A stretch of 64,000 nt of DNA, from assembly GCA_014549065.1 (NCBI GenBank), contig JACDOX010000301.1, forward strand, positions 310,001-374,000, written 5' to 3'. Both the position numbers and the translations under genes were made by a program. Numbering within the stretch: position 1 is the stretch's first letter; every line of letters begins with the position of its first letter. Below, piece by piece: positions 51,326 through 62,875 of this stretch. The DNA is from Cardinalis cardinalis. Its lineage: Eukaryota; Chordata; Aves; Passeriformes; Cardinalidae. Below the pieces are notes generated by a model. It was given only the letters and a program-made list of their open reading frames with translations. It searched no databases and had not been told where the DNA came from.

Positions 51326-52881
51326 TTTCATTTCTTCCTTGGTGCTAATGACCTATGCTATTGAAATAGACATCTTTAAAGAAGCATCCACTTTTCCAAA
51401 TACAGAGAATCAAACACCAAACAAAGAAACAAATCAAATCACTCCTCTGTGCACATCCCCCTGGCCAGCTGGATTATATGTCACATTTGGAACAGTTTCT
51501 ATGGCGAATCAAACCTTTCATTCCCAAATATACTGGTGCAGAGAAAGCCAAGGGCCAGATTTTGGTTTCAGTCTTCAGCTATTTTGTTTCAGAGTAAGAT
51601 TAGAAGTCAACATTGATAAATACTGTTTTGTCCATAACATAACCCTCTTGCTCCCACTAAATCTTCTTTCAATCTGTTAGGTTTTTCTGCAGCATTTTAG
51701 AGCTATTCATTCATGCCTTTGTCTTGCTGCATCTCTGTTAGTTGATGCCTGACTTATAAACTCACCCTGCACAACGGTCAATTTCCATTCAGCTCCCTAC
51801 ATAATTTATGTAAACCACCACAGGAGTGCCTAAGTGCTGGCAGCAGATAGCATGATATTCAGCTCTAGCAGTCCTACATCTTACTATGATCTCCAGCCTG
51901 GTCAGGAAGGAATGAGCTGGTCAAAACCAGTCAAAGTCCAGTCCTATCTGGAAATAGCAGAGAAAATGATTTCTTATGAGCAGTCCTGCGACAATGTTCT
52001 GAAAGTGAACATTGGTTTGTGTGCAGTGTATGGCTATTGATGGGTTCTTGTTGATGCTAAACTCGAGCCAAAAAGTATCAGTTAAAAAATAGTGGTCAAT
52101 AATGTCTTCATAGGTAGGAAATTCCTTCCAGCTCTGCCAGAAGAATGACTTCCTGTGACTAAACTACAGCCTAAACCAGAGCTGGATGTAAAACCACTGA
52201 TGAGTAGGGAACACCAACTTAGCCAGCTGTCGTATTTCCTAAGTGGCACAGGTACCACAAACAGAGGGACCTTCCACTGGTTTCATGTAGAATTTTAAAT
52301 TTGATTCAATGAGTCTTTCCTTATATTTTTAGGTGATCCCAGATACTGAGGAGACTGCTTAAACTTGTGCAATGATGCATGTGTTTTTTTACACAGGAGG
52401 ACTTTATATGATAAGCATACACAAATGGAAGATGAAGACTATGGACTGGTCTTGAGCTTGAAATTAATTTCTTTATCAATGAGGACCATAAAAAAATTGT
52501 TTCTTCTGAAAACTGCATTTTCTGAATTTTCAATTTCTCTATGCCTGTAGCTGTATTATATTAACAGCACTTCTCCCCTTTTCACCTCTCCATTTCTTTA
52601 CAGTGTAAAGTACATTGTTTTGGTTAAACAGTTCCACCAGCTATCTCATTCTATAAGATCTGAAAAACACTGTTTTCTAAATACATAGTAAATACTGTGA
52701 AATTGCGTATTTCAGGAAGCATAATTTTCTTTATACATGCTATAGAAAAAAAAAGGTTGAGTTAGTATGCTCTGTTTGCAGAGTCTGATTGTGATGTCAC
52801 TGAGAAATATCTATCTTTGACAGAATGAGAGGAAAAGACAGAATGATAGGAAAGGGAAGGGAAGTTCTGGGAATGAAAGTT

Positions 52882-52950
52882 GGGAAAGGGAAAGGGAAAG
52901 GGAAAGGGAAAGGGAAAGGGAAAGGGAAAGGGAAAGGGAAAGGGAAAGGG
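52882..52950. repeat. (GGGAAA)n array
   Basis: About 11.5 perfect GGGAAA units (69 nt), preceded at 52845-52860 by imperfect GGAAAGGGAAGGG. Twelve evenly spaced GGG runs with 3-nt loops make this a strong G-quadruplex candidate on the plus strand and a homopurine tract. The repeat gives the Phe-Pro repeat of the antisense frame at 52797-53009, which is not a gene. Confidence 0.97.
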
Positions 52951-55900
52951 AGTAACAGGATTAAATGAAAACTATATGTGATATGGTCAAGTAATATAAG
53001 CACTGGCAAAGCTAAATACTCAGTTAAGTGACATGTATAGTAAACTTGTTTTGATACTTGGCAGAGGAAAAACTGTGAATTAGGAATATTGGAGAGAAGT
53101 GTAATTCTTGTTACCTTAGTGAGATTTGAGGATTTACACAGTTGTCATCTCAGATTTTCTTCTAATGGCATTTTAAATAAAGGTCCCAGAGAAACAAATA
53201 TTAATTGGTGAAACTGAGAATTAATAATTAAAATGTAGTGTCTTAGGAAGAAAAGCTGTAAAAGATGTAAGTGGAAGAAAGTACAATGCCTAGAGGAAAG
53301 AATATTGTGTGCAATTTTGAAATAAAACCTGTCTTTTCCTTGGTACTTGCAGTTTATGAAACTGTTGCTTGTGTAATTTTTCTGCAATTTTTCTGCACCA
53401 TTCATACTTCGTATTGTATACTATTGTAAGTATGATCAAATCAAAGTTAGAGAAGATGTAGGGGTTTGGTGTACTTGCTGAGATTTCTTTTACATATCAA
53501 ACCTGAATTTAAGCAATGCCACACACTGCTTATATTGAACTGCATATCCTGCATTAAAAAAACACAAAAAGAATGAATACTGAAAACAAAAACTGTTATA
53601 CTAAGTAATTTTGGATTTGCTATACTTTATGTTATTTTTTTTTAAAGAAGAAAATCTGATCCTAAATATCAGCTTTTGAATATAATACAGATCCAAAAGC
53701 CATACTAAACATTAACAAAAGCTATTTATCAAAATAAGAACATTAATTTAAAAATTAAAAAATCACTGAGACAGCCACATTTGACTAGTTGGCAACAAAA
53801 ATAAAACTATTGACATGAACATTTTTCTCCGCAAAAATTAGGAGCAAAAGAATGGAATCAGCATTCAGTACATGTGATGAAAAAATCTGCAGAAAAACAT
53901 ATTTATGAAGTGTACTGAAAGAAAGGTTCATTACACTTACTTATAATGAAATCCATATGGTTTCCACAGGGACCTGTTTGAATTAAGGCTTAATTTTTAG
54001 ACAAAGCAAGACTAATTTGAAATTTGTCAGCAGTGAATAATTTATTTTGTCCTTTTCTAAAGCAGCAGTAGCAACAGTTTTTTGTTATTTTATCAGAAAT
54101 CTAAGATAATCCAAACTCAGTTCACGTCGTGTGAATTTACTGGGGCTTTATCTTTAAAACTTACCCTTTTCATTGCCATCTTTCCTTCTTAGTGTGACTT
54201 GCTGAGTATCTTGCTCTACAAAACAGGTTATAGAGCTGGAAATGGTCTAACTTTCATGGGTAGCATAGAAGTTAGTCCTGAAGCCCTCACTGGGAGAAAT
54301 ACAGGTTTTGTGCAAGTGGCTTTGTCCATGAGTCCACAAGTCTTTGGAACAGAGGTGGTGCAGCAGCTCCAGCTCTGGCCCCATTGGCACAACCGGGTTG
54401 CAGCAGCTCTTCCGATTCACAGACTACTCATAGCAAGTGTAGCCCCAGCCAAGCCTGCAAAGCCAAGTTCTGTTCTTGGTTACAAGGATACAGCTCTGAA
54501 AAGATGCTGGCCTGTTTTATTCATTTGTGGTACATACCGGTGTCAATGTCTTTGGATATGAAATTAATGTTCATTCAAGCAACTTCCCACTCATGTAATA
54601 TTACTGTCCCTGCTGAAATTATGGGAAGATATGACTAAGAGAAGACTTCAGAACTTTGCAAATATTCAGTTAGAGTATAATTTGCTACCAAATTGAAACT
54701 TGTTTGAGGCTGAAGTAGAAGCAACTGTGCTGAATTTATTGGAACTGCATCTTGTTTCAAACTGCCTCATAGCTTTATTTAAAGCTCTGCATTCTTCAGA
54801 GAGGAATTTGGAATAATAAATATTTCGGCCAGGCTGTGTAAAAAGTGTTAGTAGGTATTTCCTTTCACCCTAGCATGAGTTTAGGAGAATCAGCTTTTAT
54901 TCTCATGTATACTTGATGCAAGACTGCTAAGAAACATGCTGAGATACTTTTGTAGTTTTTGCTTTCCATATCTGAAAATAAGAAGTGATAGTAGTGCTCC
55001 TGTACTCTCAGTAAATAAATATTCCACCTTAACTGTATTCTGAAATTTACATATGTGCCAATTCATTATTTAGGCATAATAAAAAAAATTAAGAATTCAT
55101 CTTTATTAAAAAGTTATGGGGTTTGACATAATATCCTAGGGTGAAGACAAGGACAGATAACATTAGCAAAATAACTGTGATCTTCATTAATGACCGATTT
55201 CCTCAAGATTTAAATAAGTTGTAGCATGATTTGAAGCATATTCGGAAGAGCAGCTGTTTTTAATTTAGATTTTCAGTCTTTATCTTTAGTCTAACTACCA
55301 TGGACTATGGATTTTCAGCAAAAATCCTAAACTCGTAAATTGGCAGCATTAGTAAATCTCAAACTAGTAAATTCACCTAAAAATCTAAACATTAAAATAG
55401 GCAGAGAAGACACGAAGATCTGAAATGACATATACTCCTGCTTCAATATGGGTAGAACTGATGGCAATTAAAATTCATCTCCAACCTACCCAGGAGTACT
55501 TTCCCTGCATCTCTTAGGAACTTTTCTCTTCAGGTTTTTATTTTACCACTGTTACAAAAGAGAAATGCAGTCAAATATAAACTAGTATAAACTCCATGCA
55601 AATGAATCATACAGTTTCAGTATTGCTCTATTTTACTGAAGCAATGCACAGGATTGTACTACCAGCACAATGCTTAAGAAGCAGCAGTAGATTTTGAATA
55701 GAGCTCTGCATTCCACTGGCAGCTGAGGAGATCAAACAGAAAATATGCCAGCAGTATAGACCAATGCATTATCACCCCCTCCGTCTTGCTGCATAACTGT
55801 GCTTCATAACGTGCCATAACATTGGCAAGCACAGCTCAGAGCTTTTTAAGAACACAAGGAAGCTCATGAATAATGGTTGAATCAGGAAAGTGATAATTAA

Positions 55901-57496
55901 ATGAGACAACTGAATGCCAGTGGAGTCCCCAGTGGAAAACCCTGTTCAGTGAAGATCATCTTCATTTTCCTGGGTTTAGCAGTTCGACACTAAAGATATT
56001 TTTCAAACCAACATTTTAATGAAAATATTGACGCTCCCAAAAAGATATGAGGTATTTTCCTGTATTTAAGAAGCTCTGTTTTAAAATGGAATGTATATTA
56101 TGTGCTTCAAAGAGAAAAAAACCCAAAAAACAAAAAAAAACCATAAAAGCTTTCATTCTTGATTCAGTGAGATAAAATATTTTGTTGGTTTACCTAATTA
56201 GTTGACACCATTAAATTTATATTATAAAATGTGGCAACCAATAATGGGTAAATTGTAAGCATCTTGGCTTAAATGTTTGCTTCATGTTTCTCCTTGTATT
56301 GGAAGTATAGTAAGTTTTGTTCCATCTCCAGTTTCACCTACTTTGCGACCTTAGAGTAAACATGGTTCGCTGCTATTTATCAGTGGCCAGTCTCAAATTT
56401 TTATACAATAAGCATCTCTACTGTCTCCTTGTCCTGTCACCAGGCCATGCTCCTCCTAAAGTTGTGCTGCAAGGAGAGGCTGCCATGCTCCTTGTGCATT
56501 AATCAACATTCAGTGGGTCCGAGAGCCAGGAGATGCAAGGTATACACCCAGATCCTTTTTGGTTTTGTACTCTCCAATTAAGTGCTCTCTACAGTTCACC
56601 CCTCGAAACAGAAATGAGTCTTGTTATGGAACAAAAAATTGCTTTTTGTAAAAGCACTAAAAGTCAAAGTGATTAAATGGCTTGACATTCATGTGGACAT
56701 GATGGCAAAATCTGACTGGAACACAACAGTTTTTGTGACTTATGGTGTGTGTAATATACATTCATTCATCCATTTTTACTTGAAATAAAATCATAAAGTC
56801 TTATTCCCTTATCACCTGACCTGTCATTCTTAAAAAAAAAAACAAACCAAAACTAAACTTACTACAATGGACCTCAAGGTTGCATTTTGAATAAATTCAG
56901 AGGGGTTTTTTTAAATTGTCAGTTTTTATGTATCTTCTTGAAAGGATACTTTTAGCATCTGAACTGCCTGAATTAAAAGATCTAGAAAAATTATTTGGGG
57001 TATGTTTTTGTTAAAACACCATACAAACTATTGGCATTTATCATATTTATGTGATTTTTTCAGTAAAATTTCAGTTTCAGTCTTTGCTATGCTGGTAAAT
57101 GCAATGGAAGTTCAAAGAATCCTTATACAGCAAAGGATAAAAGCTCAAAAGCTTTATCACCTAAATCAAGGTGATCTAAAAGCAGTGAAGATTATTTATT
57201 CACAGAACCTTAATCCATTGTAATCAAGACTCTGAGCTGGGTATATAAAATCAAGAACTATGAACTGCTCTTAACCCACACAAGAATAATTAATAATATG
57301 AAATTTCTTTTTTTTTTTCCAGTAAGGAAACTTAGAAGTTGCTCTCTCTCTTGCTTTGCCAGGTGCCTCAGAAAACTTGGCCAATGCAGGTTTAACATAA
57401 AATGGCTGCTCACATGTATTTTTAGACTCTCTTAGTTGTTCCAGATTCACTTTATGGCACAGAGTTCCAGTATTTTTTCTACCAGAGGAAATTGAA

Positions 57497-58327
57497 TGTG
57501 GTGGTGGACTGGTTGCAGAGATGGGGTGGAGGTTTTTAGTGCTGTGTGGGTGTGAGCACGGTGTTCATTCCATACCACCAACTTCTTCACTGTGTTCAGC
57601 AGGACAACCTGGGCACCAGAAAATAGAAGTTCTTCTTACCAGGCTTGCTGGAGCGGAGTGGACTATTGCCTTAAAAACCCGCTGAACTTGTTTTTTTCTG
57701 CTGTCCACCATCTCCCCGCTGTCCCCTCTCCTCTGGAGCGGGACGGTGCTGAAAGGGACAGCTCTGAGGCATGTCTGAGCCACCAGGGTAAGCACCCTGG
57801 CAGAGGTGTTTCACACTCACACACGCACAGACAGGCACACGGACACACAGACACACGCACATCACATGGTGTTGCAGAAATTTGGAGGTGGCAGCGCAAG
57901 CAACTGCAGAGAGCTGAGCTCAGCCAGTGGCTGCACCATCCCTCTTTGGATGAACTAACTTCCAGGGTTTATTTTGTCCTTGTTTTCCATTGTTTGTGGA
58001 CTGGGGACTAGAGAGGGAATGTTAAGCTGCGGGAGATCTCCCTACCACATTACCTTTGTTTCCTAAATACCTGGTGTGTGAGCACCACCTTTGGGAAGCT
58101 TTTTTTTTCCTCCCCTCTATTCCCAGTGGTGAATACCCTTGTGTGGGTAAATCACCTTCTCTTTTTTGTACTCTTGTTATTAAAACTGCTGCTGTTATTG
58201 TGGTTTTAGTAAATTTTTATTGCAACTCATAATTTTGCATTTATTGTCCCTTACACACAGAAAGGGACTGGGGGAGAGAATGGCTTGTTTGAAGTTTAAT
58301 TGCCCTGCTGGGATTAAAATCAGCACA
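57497..58327 (+). mobile_element. Avian endogenous retrovirus LTR (probably solo)
   Basis: The 3' half follows an avian LTR pattern I recognise: 'ttccagggtttattttgtccttg', a polyadenylation-type ATTAAA at 58179-58184 followed by 'ctgctgttattgtggttttagtaaatttttattgcaactcataattt', then 'gggagagaatggcttgttt' and the terminal 'gctgggattaaaatcagcaca' ending in CA at 58327. The 5' half contains 'gacagctctgaggcatgtctgagcc' and a CA-rich stretch (57820-57860). A TG start at 57497 is proposed. The flanks at these limits (TTGAA and GACCG) do not match, so the start may be misplaced or the duplication eroded. No internal viral genes lie beside it. Family name not asserted. Confidence 0.65.
57812..57865. 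repeat. CA-rich degenerate repeat inside the LTR
   Basis: CACACTCACACACGCACAG and related words, an imperfect CA tract with G interruptions. It causes the Cys/Val/Arg repetition of the antisense frames at 57663-57899. Confidence 0.8.
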
Positions 58328-60909
58328 GACCGAAGAACTTCATAGGTTAGAATACCCTTTGGAAAGCCAGAAAACTCTGAATCCCCTCAGTTCTCAGGAA
58401 AACAGAATGATATGGAGTGATGAGTTAAATGGTTATTTTCCAGCCATATTGGTTCTCTGGTGCACTGTGGAGGCACACAAGGAAGCTGGTGGAACAGCAA
58501 CTGAAGGTTCTTGCTTAGGATGGCGCAACTACTAAATGTAGCTCTGCACCAGCTTGATGTCCCTCCCACATACTAGAAATTAAACAGCTGAATTAAAAAC
58601 TCCCTAGGTTTTTGTTTCATTTTAAGGATTTTTCAGTTATATGCGGGGNGGGGGCAGGAAGTGAAAATCCCTAGGAAGCAACAAACCTAAACAGATTTAT
58701 TCCATTTAGCTGCTGAACAAAAGAAGAAAGAGAAAATACAGTCTAGTCAAAGAGGACACCTTAAATCATGTTTCATATTTTTTCAGATAGTGCACATGAC
58801 ACTGGCATTATGGAAAAATAGATAAGATGAAGTTATGCAGAGTGATCTTGCCAACTACACATTAGAGATGGGTCAGATTATTTATATGATTCTTCAGAAG
58901 GGTAGTGTAGAAAGCTCCTTATAGCTTCCCATATCCTAATCTGTACAAAAAATGTTGGGAAATGAAGTGCAATATAAAAGAGAAATTTAAAATATTGGTC
59001 TTGCTAATAAAGTTAGAGGTGTCAATAAAAATAAGACAAAAATTCCTTTCCTTCTAAAAAAATAAGGTGGCTTTGCTGGAATAGGGTACCAGAATGGATT
59101 TCAACCTTGGTGTTTTGTAGTCTTTAGGGGGAATTATTTTTTGGTGAAGAGGCTATTGTTATCCTCTCAAAGAGATGAGATTATTGCCCCCCATTTTGTC
59201 CCAGATTTAGCTGAAGAATATTTGCTTTAGGCTGGGATGTCAGTGAGAAGGAGAAAAAAAATTATGTAAAAAAAAGCAAATACCAAAACTGGGTAAGCAC
59301 CTTAAATAATCTTTAAAAGTTCATTGTTCATTGTGAGTGTATCTTTAGAGCTGTATCGCCTTGGTTTAATTTATATCAGATGTGAAAAATTTTACAATAG
59401 CATTCCTGATGCCAAAACAGATGAAGAAATCTGGAACATGTCATAATCTCGTAATCTACTGAATTACGAAGGATCTGAAAACAAAGTTTTGAATTACTAC
59501 CTTTTCTTTGCCACTGCCTTTCAGGTTAGCTTGAAGCATCTCTCTTAAATGGCTTCAGTATTCACAGCTGTAGGAAAGACATGACAATTTTTAACTAATT
59601 CACAAATTTATCAGGAGAAAAGATAAATCTTGCTTGGGAGAGAAATTTATAGCTGAAAACCAACAAATGACTTTTTCTCCAGTTTTGGCCGGTACTGAGA
59701 CTGTGTGTAACAAGGCACTTTAATTCTGACAAAAATGAGTGAATACAGCCCCAAATTTATTATCTTGTCTCTTTTTTAGACAAATGTTTGCGGATTTTGT
59801 ATTCTTCGGTTGTCCTAGAATAAATTTTATAAAGGGGCCAATCTTTTTTTTTTTCTTTCAGATACAGAGAAACCTCAGAGTTAGGAAAAGTCAGAATTTT
59901 ATGGATTGAGCTCTTTACTCCCAAGCGTTAACACTTGCCATCTTCATAAAAATTCATGTTAGTTAGTGAAGTTATGAATCTTTCCAAAGCAGAAGTTATT
60001 ACCCGGCTAAGTAAATATTTGCAAGAGTTTAGTAAATACAATCTCCAAAACCAGCCTCCCTTAGGGTGTGGCTTGATCACTCTTTGCTACACTTCTCATC
60101 TGCTATCTCCAGGGAAAGTATTCCATTGTTCCCTGTTTTTAATTAAGGAGACCTATGCTAATCCACACTGATTTTAGGACCCAGAGTCACATTAAAAACT
60201 GTATGGAGGTCTTCCCTGTCTAAGAGCAAGCAGCCAAATTTGTTAGTTAAAAGTATAGTCCCTGATTGAGACAAAAATCTTCAAACTAAGTTAATTTTAA
60301 AATTATAACACTTACTGGTACAAATAAATAATTCTAGGGACCCAGTTTCATGCATTTCACTCTCTAAAAATCAATACAATAATGACCTTTTTGCCTTCTG
60401 AAGCAGATGTGGTGCATGGTAAGCTTCTGGGCACATCCTGCTCCCTCACTGAAGCAGCGTGTCACCGTCGGATTGCCAGCATGCCCGTCTAGGGAGCACT
60501 GCTGAGGAGGAGAAAGCTATGCCAAAGGCACAACAAATGAACGTAAGACCTGTTTACACAATCCAGGACTGCAAAATTAAGAGAAACCACTAAACTCAGG
60601 ATTTCCAGTAATCAAAAATCCTTTGACTTTTTTTTTTCTTTTTGAGAGGTAAATGTAAAATAAATAGTTAAGAAAACGTAACAGAAGAGAATGGGATAGA
60701 TGTCAAACAACTAAGAAACCCACAAACACTAGATGAGGGATTATAAGCAAAAAAAAACCAAACAAACTTATAGTCCAGAAATATAAACCAGGACCTTGAA
60801 TTAACTACATTTCTTCCTCACAGAAAATGCAGGAGTCTTTATGTGCTTAAAAATACTGACCCAAGGGGCGCATGCATGATTAGCCAAGGAGGCCTGTGAG
60901 CCAGAAAAA
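58328..60909. other. AT-rich noncoding stretch between two LTRs
   Basis: No gene recognised. The plus-strand frame 59956-60171 opens with a peptide that looks protein-like, but it has no good donor and no family match. Contains A- and T-runs only; a G run with an N at 58645-58655. Confidence 0.5.
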
Positions 60910-60914
60910 AACTT
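60910..60914. repeat. Left target-site duplication (AACTT)
   Basis: AACTT immediately precedes the TGTTGGGG start of the LTR and is repeated exactly after its CA end at 61767-61771. Five-base duplications are made by many retroviral integrases, including those of ERVL-type elements. Confidence 0.8.
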
Positions 60915-61766
60915 TGTTGGGGTTTGGGGTTTTTTTTTCTTTCCTTTTCCTTCCTTATTACTTGTAGATTTTTTTCCCATTGAGTTGCTAAGAAGCACTG
61001 AGGGCCGGGTGCTTGAGACAGCGGGGAGAGGGAACTCCTCTGGTTTTTGGGAGTATCTCTGGGGGCGGGGGGACAGAGATACCACGACAATAGAGGCAGG
61101 AAAAAAATTCAAGGGCTGGGGAGCTGGGGACTCTCATTTGCTCTAGGCTTTCGGAGGAAGACGGTGGAGCTGCTATTTGGGGTAAGGAATGTCGCTTCCA
61201 CAGCTGTAACTCCGCCGGGAGCTGCCTTCCTTCTGCGGCTGGGCCCGCACCCTGCTCGCCCGGACACCCGCAGTCCCAGCTATCGCCACGGAGTTTTTGA
61301 GAAGTCTCCTACACCACCCTGGGATTTCTGCTCATCCCTGCCGTTCCACCTTGCTGCTTCTGAGAATCCTGGGGGCACACCGGGATCGGCTGCCCCGGGG
61401 CTCTGTGAGGCAAAGCCTCTCCTCCAGCCCTGCCCGTCGGGGCGGAGCCGCCATTGCCACGTGCTCCCCGAGCCCGCGCCACAGCGCCCCTTGCAGCGCC
61501 CCTGCCGGCCGTGCCCGGAGCTGCGCCGAGGGGAGGCCGAGCGGCCTGGCCCGGGTTTGTGCCTGTTTGGTATTAGTGCCGGAGCTCTTGGTGTTTGTTT
61601 GCTTTGTTATACACACTAGCAAAGAACTGTTCTCCCTATTCCCCTATCTTTGCCTAAGACCCCCTTAATTTCAAAATTATAATGTTTCGGAAGGAGGTTT
61701 GCATTCTCCCTTCCAAAGGAGGCTCCTGCCTTCCCTAGCAGACACTTGTCTTTTCAAACTGAGACA
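60915..61766 (+). mobile_element. Solo LTR of an avian endogenous retrovirus (ERVL-like), 852 bp
   Basis: Starts TGTTGGGGTTTGGGG and ends CAAACTGAGACA, so it has the TG...CA termini of a retroviral LTR, and it is bounded by a perfect 5-bp duplication, AACTT. The last 200 bp ('gtgtttgtttgctttgttat', 'aaagaactgttctccctattcc', 'tatctttgcctaagaccccc', 'ttaatttcaaaattataatg', 'agcagacacttgtcttttcaa') match a passerine LTR I recognise. The GC-rich middle (61,180-61,560) carries many CpGs, an E-box CACGTG and an ATGGCGG word on the minus strand. A 190-codon plus-strand frame (61047-61619) and a 96-codon minus-strand frame run through it; I regard both as chance. No internal genes and no second LTR flank it, so it probably arose by LTR-LTR recombination. 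Confidence 0.85.
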
Positions 61767-61771
61767 AACTT
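61767..61771. repeat. Right target-site duplication (AACTT)
   Basis: Exact copy of the AACTT at 60910-60914, directly after the terminal CA of the LTR. Confidence 0.8.
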
Positions 61772-62875
61772 CTGTCTCATTGTTCTTGAATTCCAGTGCG
61801 ATAATTTGATGCCTTGATCACATTGAAAATCTATTTGGACAAGTTTCCTAAGCATTTAGAAACAACTAATTTTTCCAGTTTGTGTGACAATTTTTATTTG
61901 TTATTTGTGTTATACAAGTCACAGCTGGAGTATAGAAGCACTTATAGCATTTGTTTATTCACGTGTACCTCACCTGTAAAGAAGAGTGGGTAAGAAAGAG
62001 CACTAGATATGGGCTTATGTGATGATTCTCCTGATGTCATATAGCCTCCTTAGATGAGGAAAAGCTGATGTAGTTAGGCAGTGTAATAGTTCTAGTATTT
62101 TGAATTTTAGAAGTCCTTTTTAAAAAAATTGTATTCTGTGGACCGTTTTCAATACCACTGTATCCATCTGCAAGGTATGTGACTTTTCTACAACTCAAAA
62201 AATAGCAATTAAGGTCTTTACCTAGTTANTCAGCACAAAATATTTTTGCCCAAGTGGTGGATTTTTCACAGCTCTTGGTCCATCTTGTGAAACATGGATC
62301 CGTTGAAACTGTTCTACAGCCTTGAATAAGGCATCTGAGTTAATGTTCCAGTAATTATATTGTGTAATATTAGAGAGTTGATTTCATAATGCCTTAATTA
62401 AGGAATCATGTTATCAGCATGTACTTTTCAGGGACTAAACACTTTAATTATTGTGCCAGATTTCGTAAAAAGATGTCAATTGTTTGTGAAATGTTGTAGA
62501 AAATGTTTTCAAGTAGTGCTTTGCTTTTCTCCTCCTCTCTGAAGACACCTGTTATATAACAGAGAATACAATTTTAGTAAGCCTGAAGGTTCTTTTCTCT
62601 TTTTGGTGCATGTCCCTTTCTCCCATTAATTTTGCGTAACAAATGAAAACTTGCAAGCACTTCTCTGAGACCTAGAGACTGAATTTTACCAACTTGCTTC
62701 TTGTGGTGAGTTGATCTGGCTTGCAAGGTATGACTTCCATAAATGTGATTTATTTGTCAAAAGTCTTTTCTCCTTTATGACCTTCTTGCCCTGTACACCT
62801 CTTCTTCAGTTAGGCCTCATACTCTGCTTTGCTTATTCGTCTACCAACTTTAATCATCATCACTTTCAAGTACTA
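61772..62875. other. AT-rich noncoding stretch
   Basis: Unique-looking AT-rich sequence between the solo LTR and the CR1 fragment. No gene, no simple repeat of note; one N at 62229. Confidence 0.55.

Larger units (their letters stand above)
46441..57490. other. AT-rich noncoding stretch
   Basis: No recognisable gene over 11 kb. Frames at 51339-51680 plus (113 codons), 54199-54561 plus (120) and 49496-49816 minus (106) show no domain and have no clear splice-site pairing. The stretch includes the CTTCC minisatellite, the GGGAAA array, an A/C-rich tract and a possible conserved block at 48.2 kb. Confidence 0.5.

Noticed and set aside
52797..53009. Phe-Pro repeat peptide on the minus strand
   Set aside because: Produced by the (GGGAAA)n array.
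54199..54561. 120-codon plus-strand frame
   Set aside because: No motif and no splice context. It may be a decayed repeat, but I could not match one.
57002..57223. Plus-strand frame after a run of TTTCAG acceptors, considered as an exon
   Set aside because: The acceptor-like sequence is common in T-rich DNA. There is no good donor at the end and no recognised family.
59956..60171. Plus-strand frame with a protein-like opening (LSKAEVITRLSKYLQEF), considered as an exon
   Set aside because: No clear acceptor or donor pair, no family I recognise, and the second half is unlike protein. It could be tested by conservation, but it is not supportable now.
61047..61619. 190-codon plus-strand open frame with a GTAAGG donor at 61182, plus a minus-strand ATGGCGGCTCCG start at 61454, first read as a second CpG-island gene promoter
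   Set aside because: The whole region lies inside an LTR with TG...CA ends and an AACTT duplication, and its 3' part matches a passerine LTR I recognise. High GC explains the open frames.
62700..62740. 'gtggtgagttgatctggctt' resembling the start of another avian LTR
   Set aside because: Only about 20 bp resemble it and nothing following continues the match.
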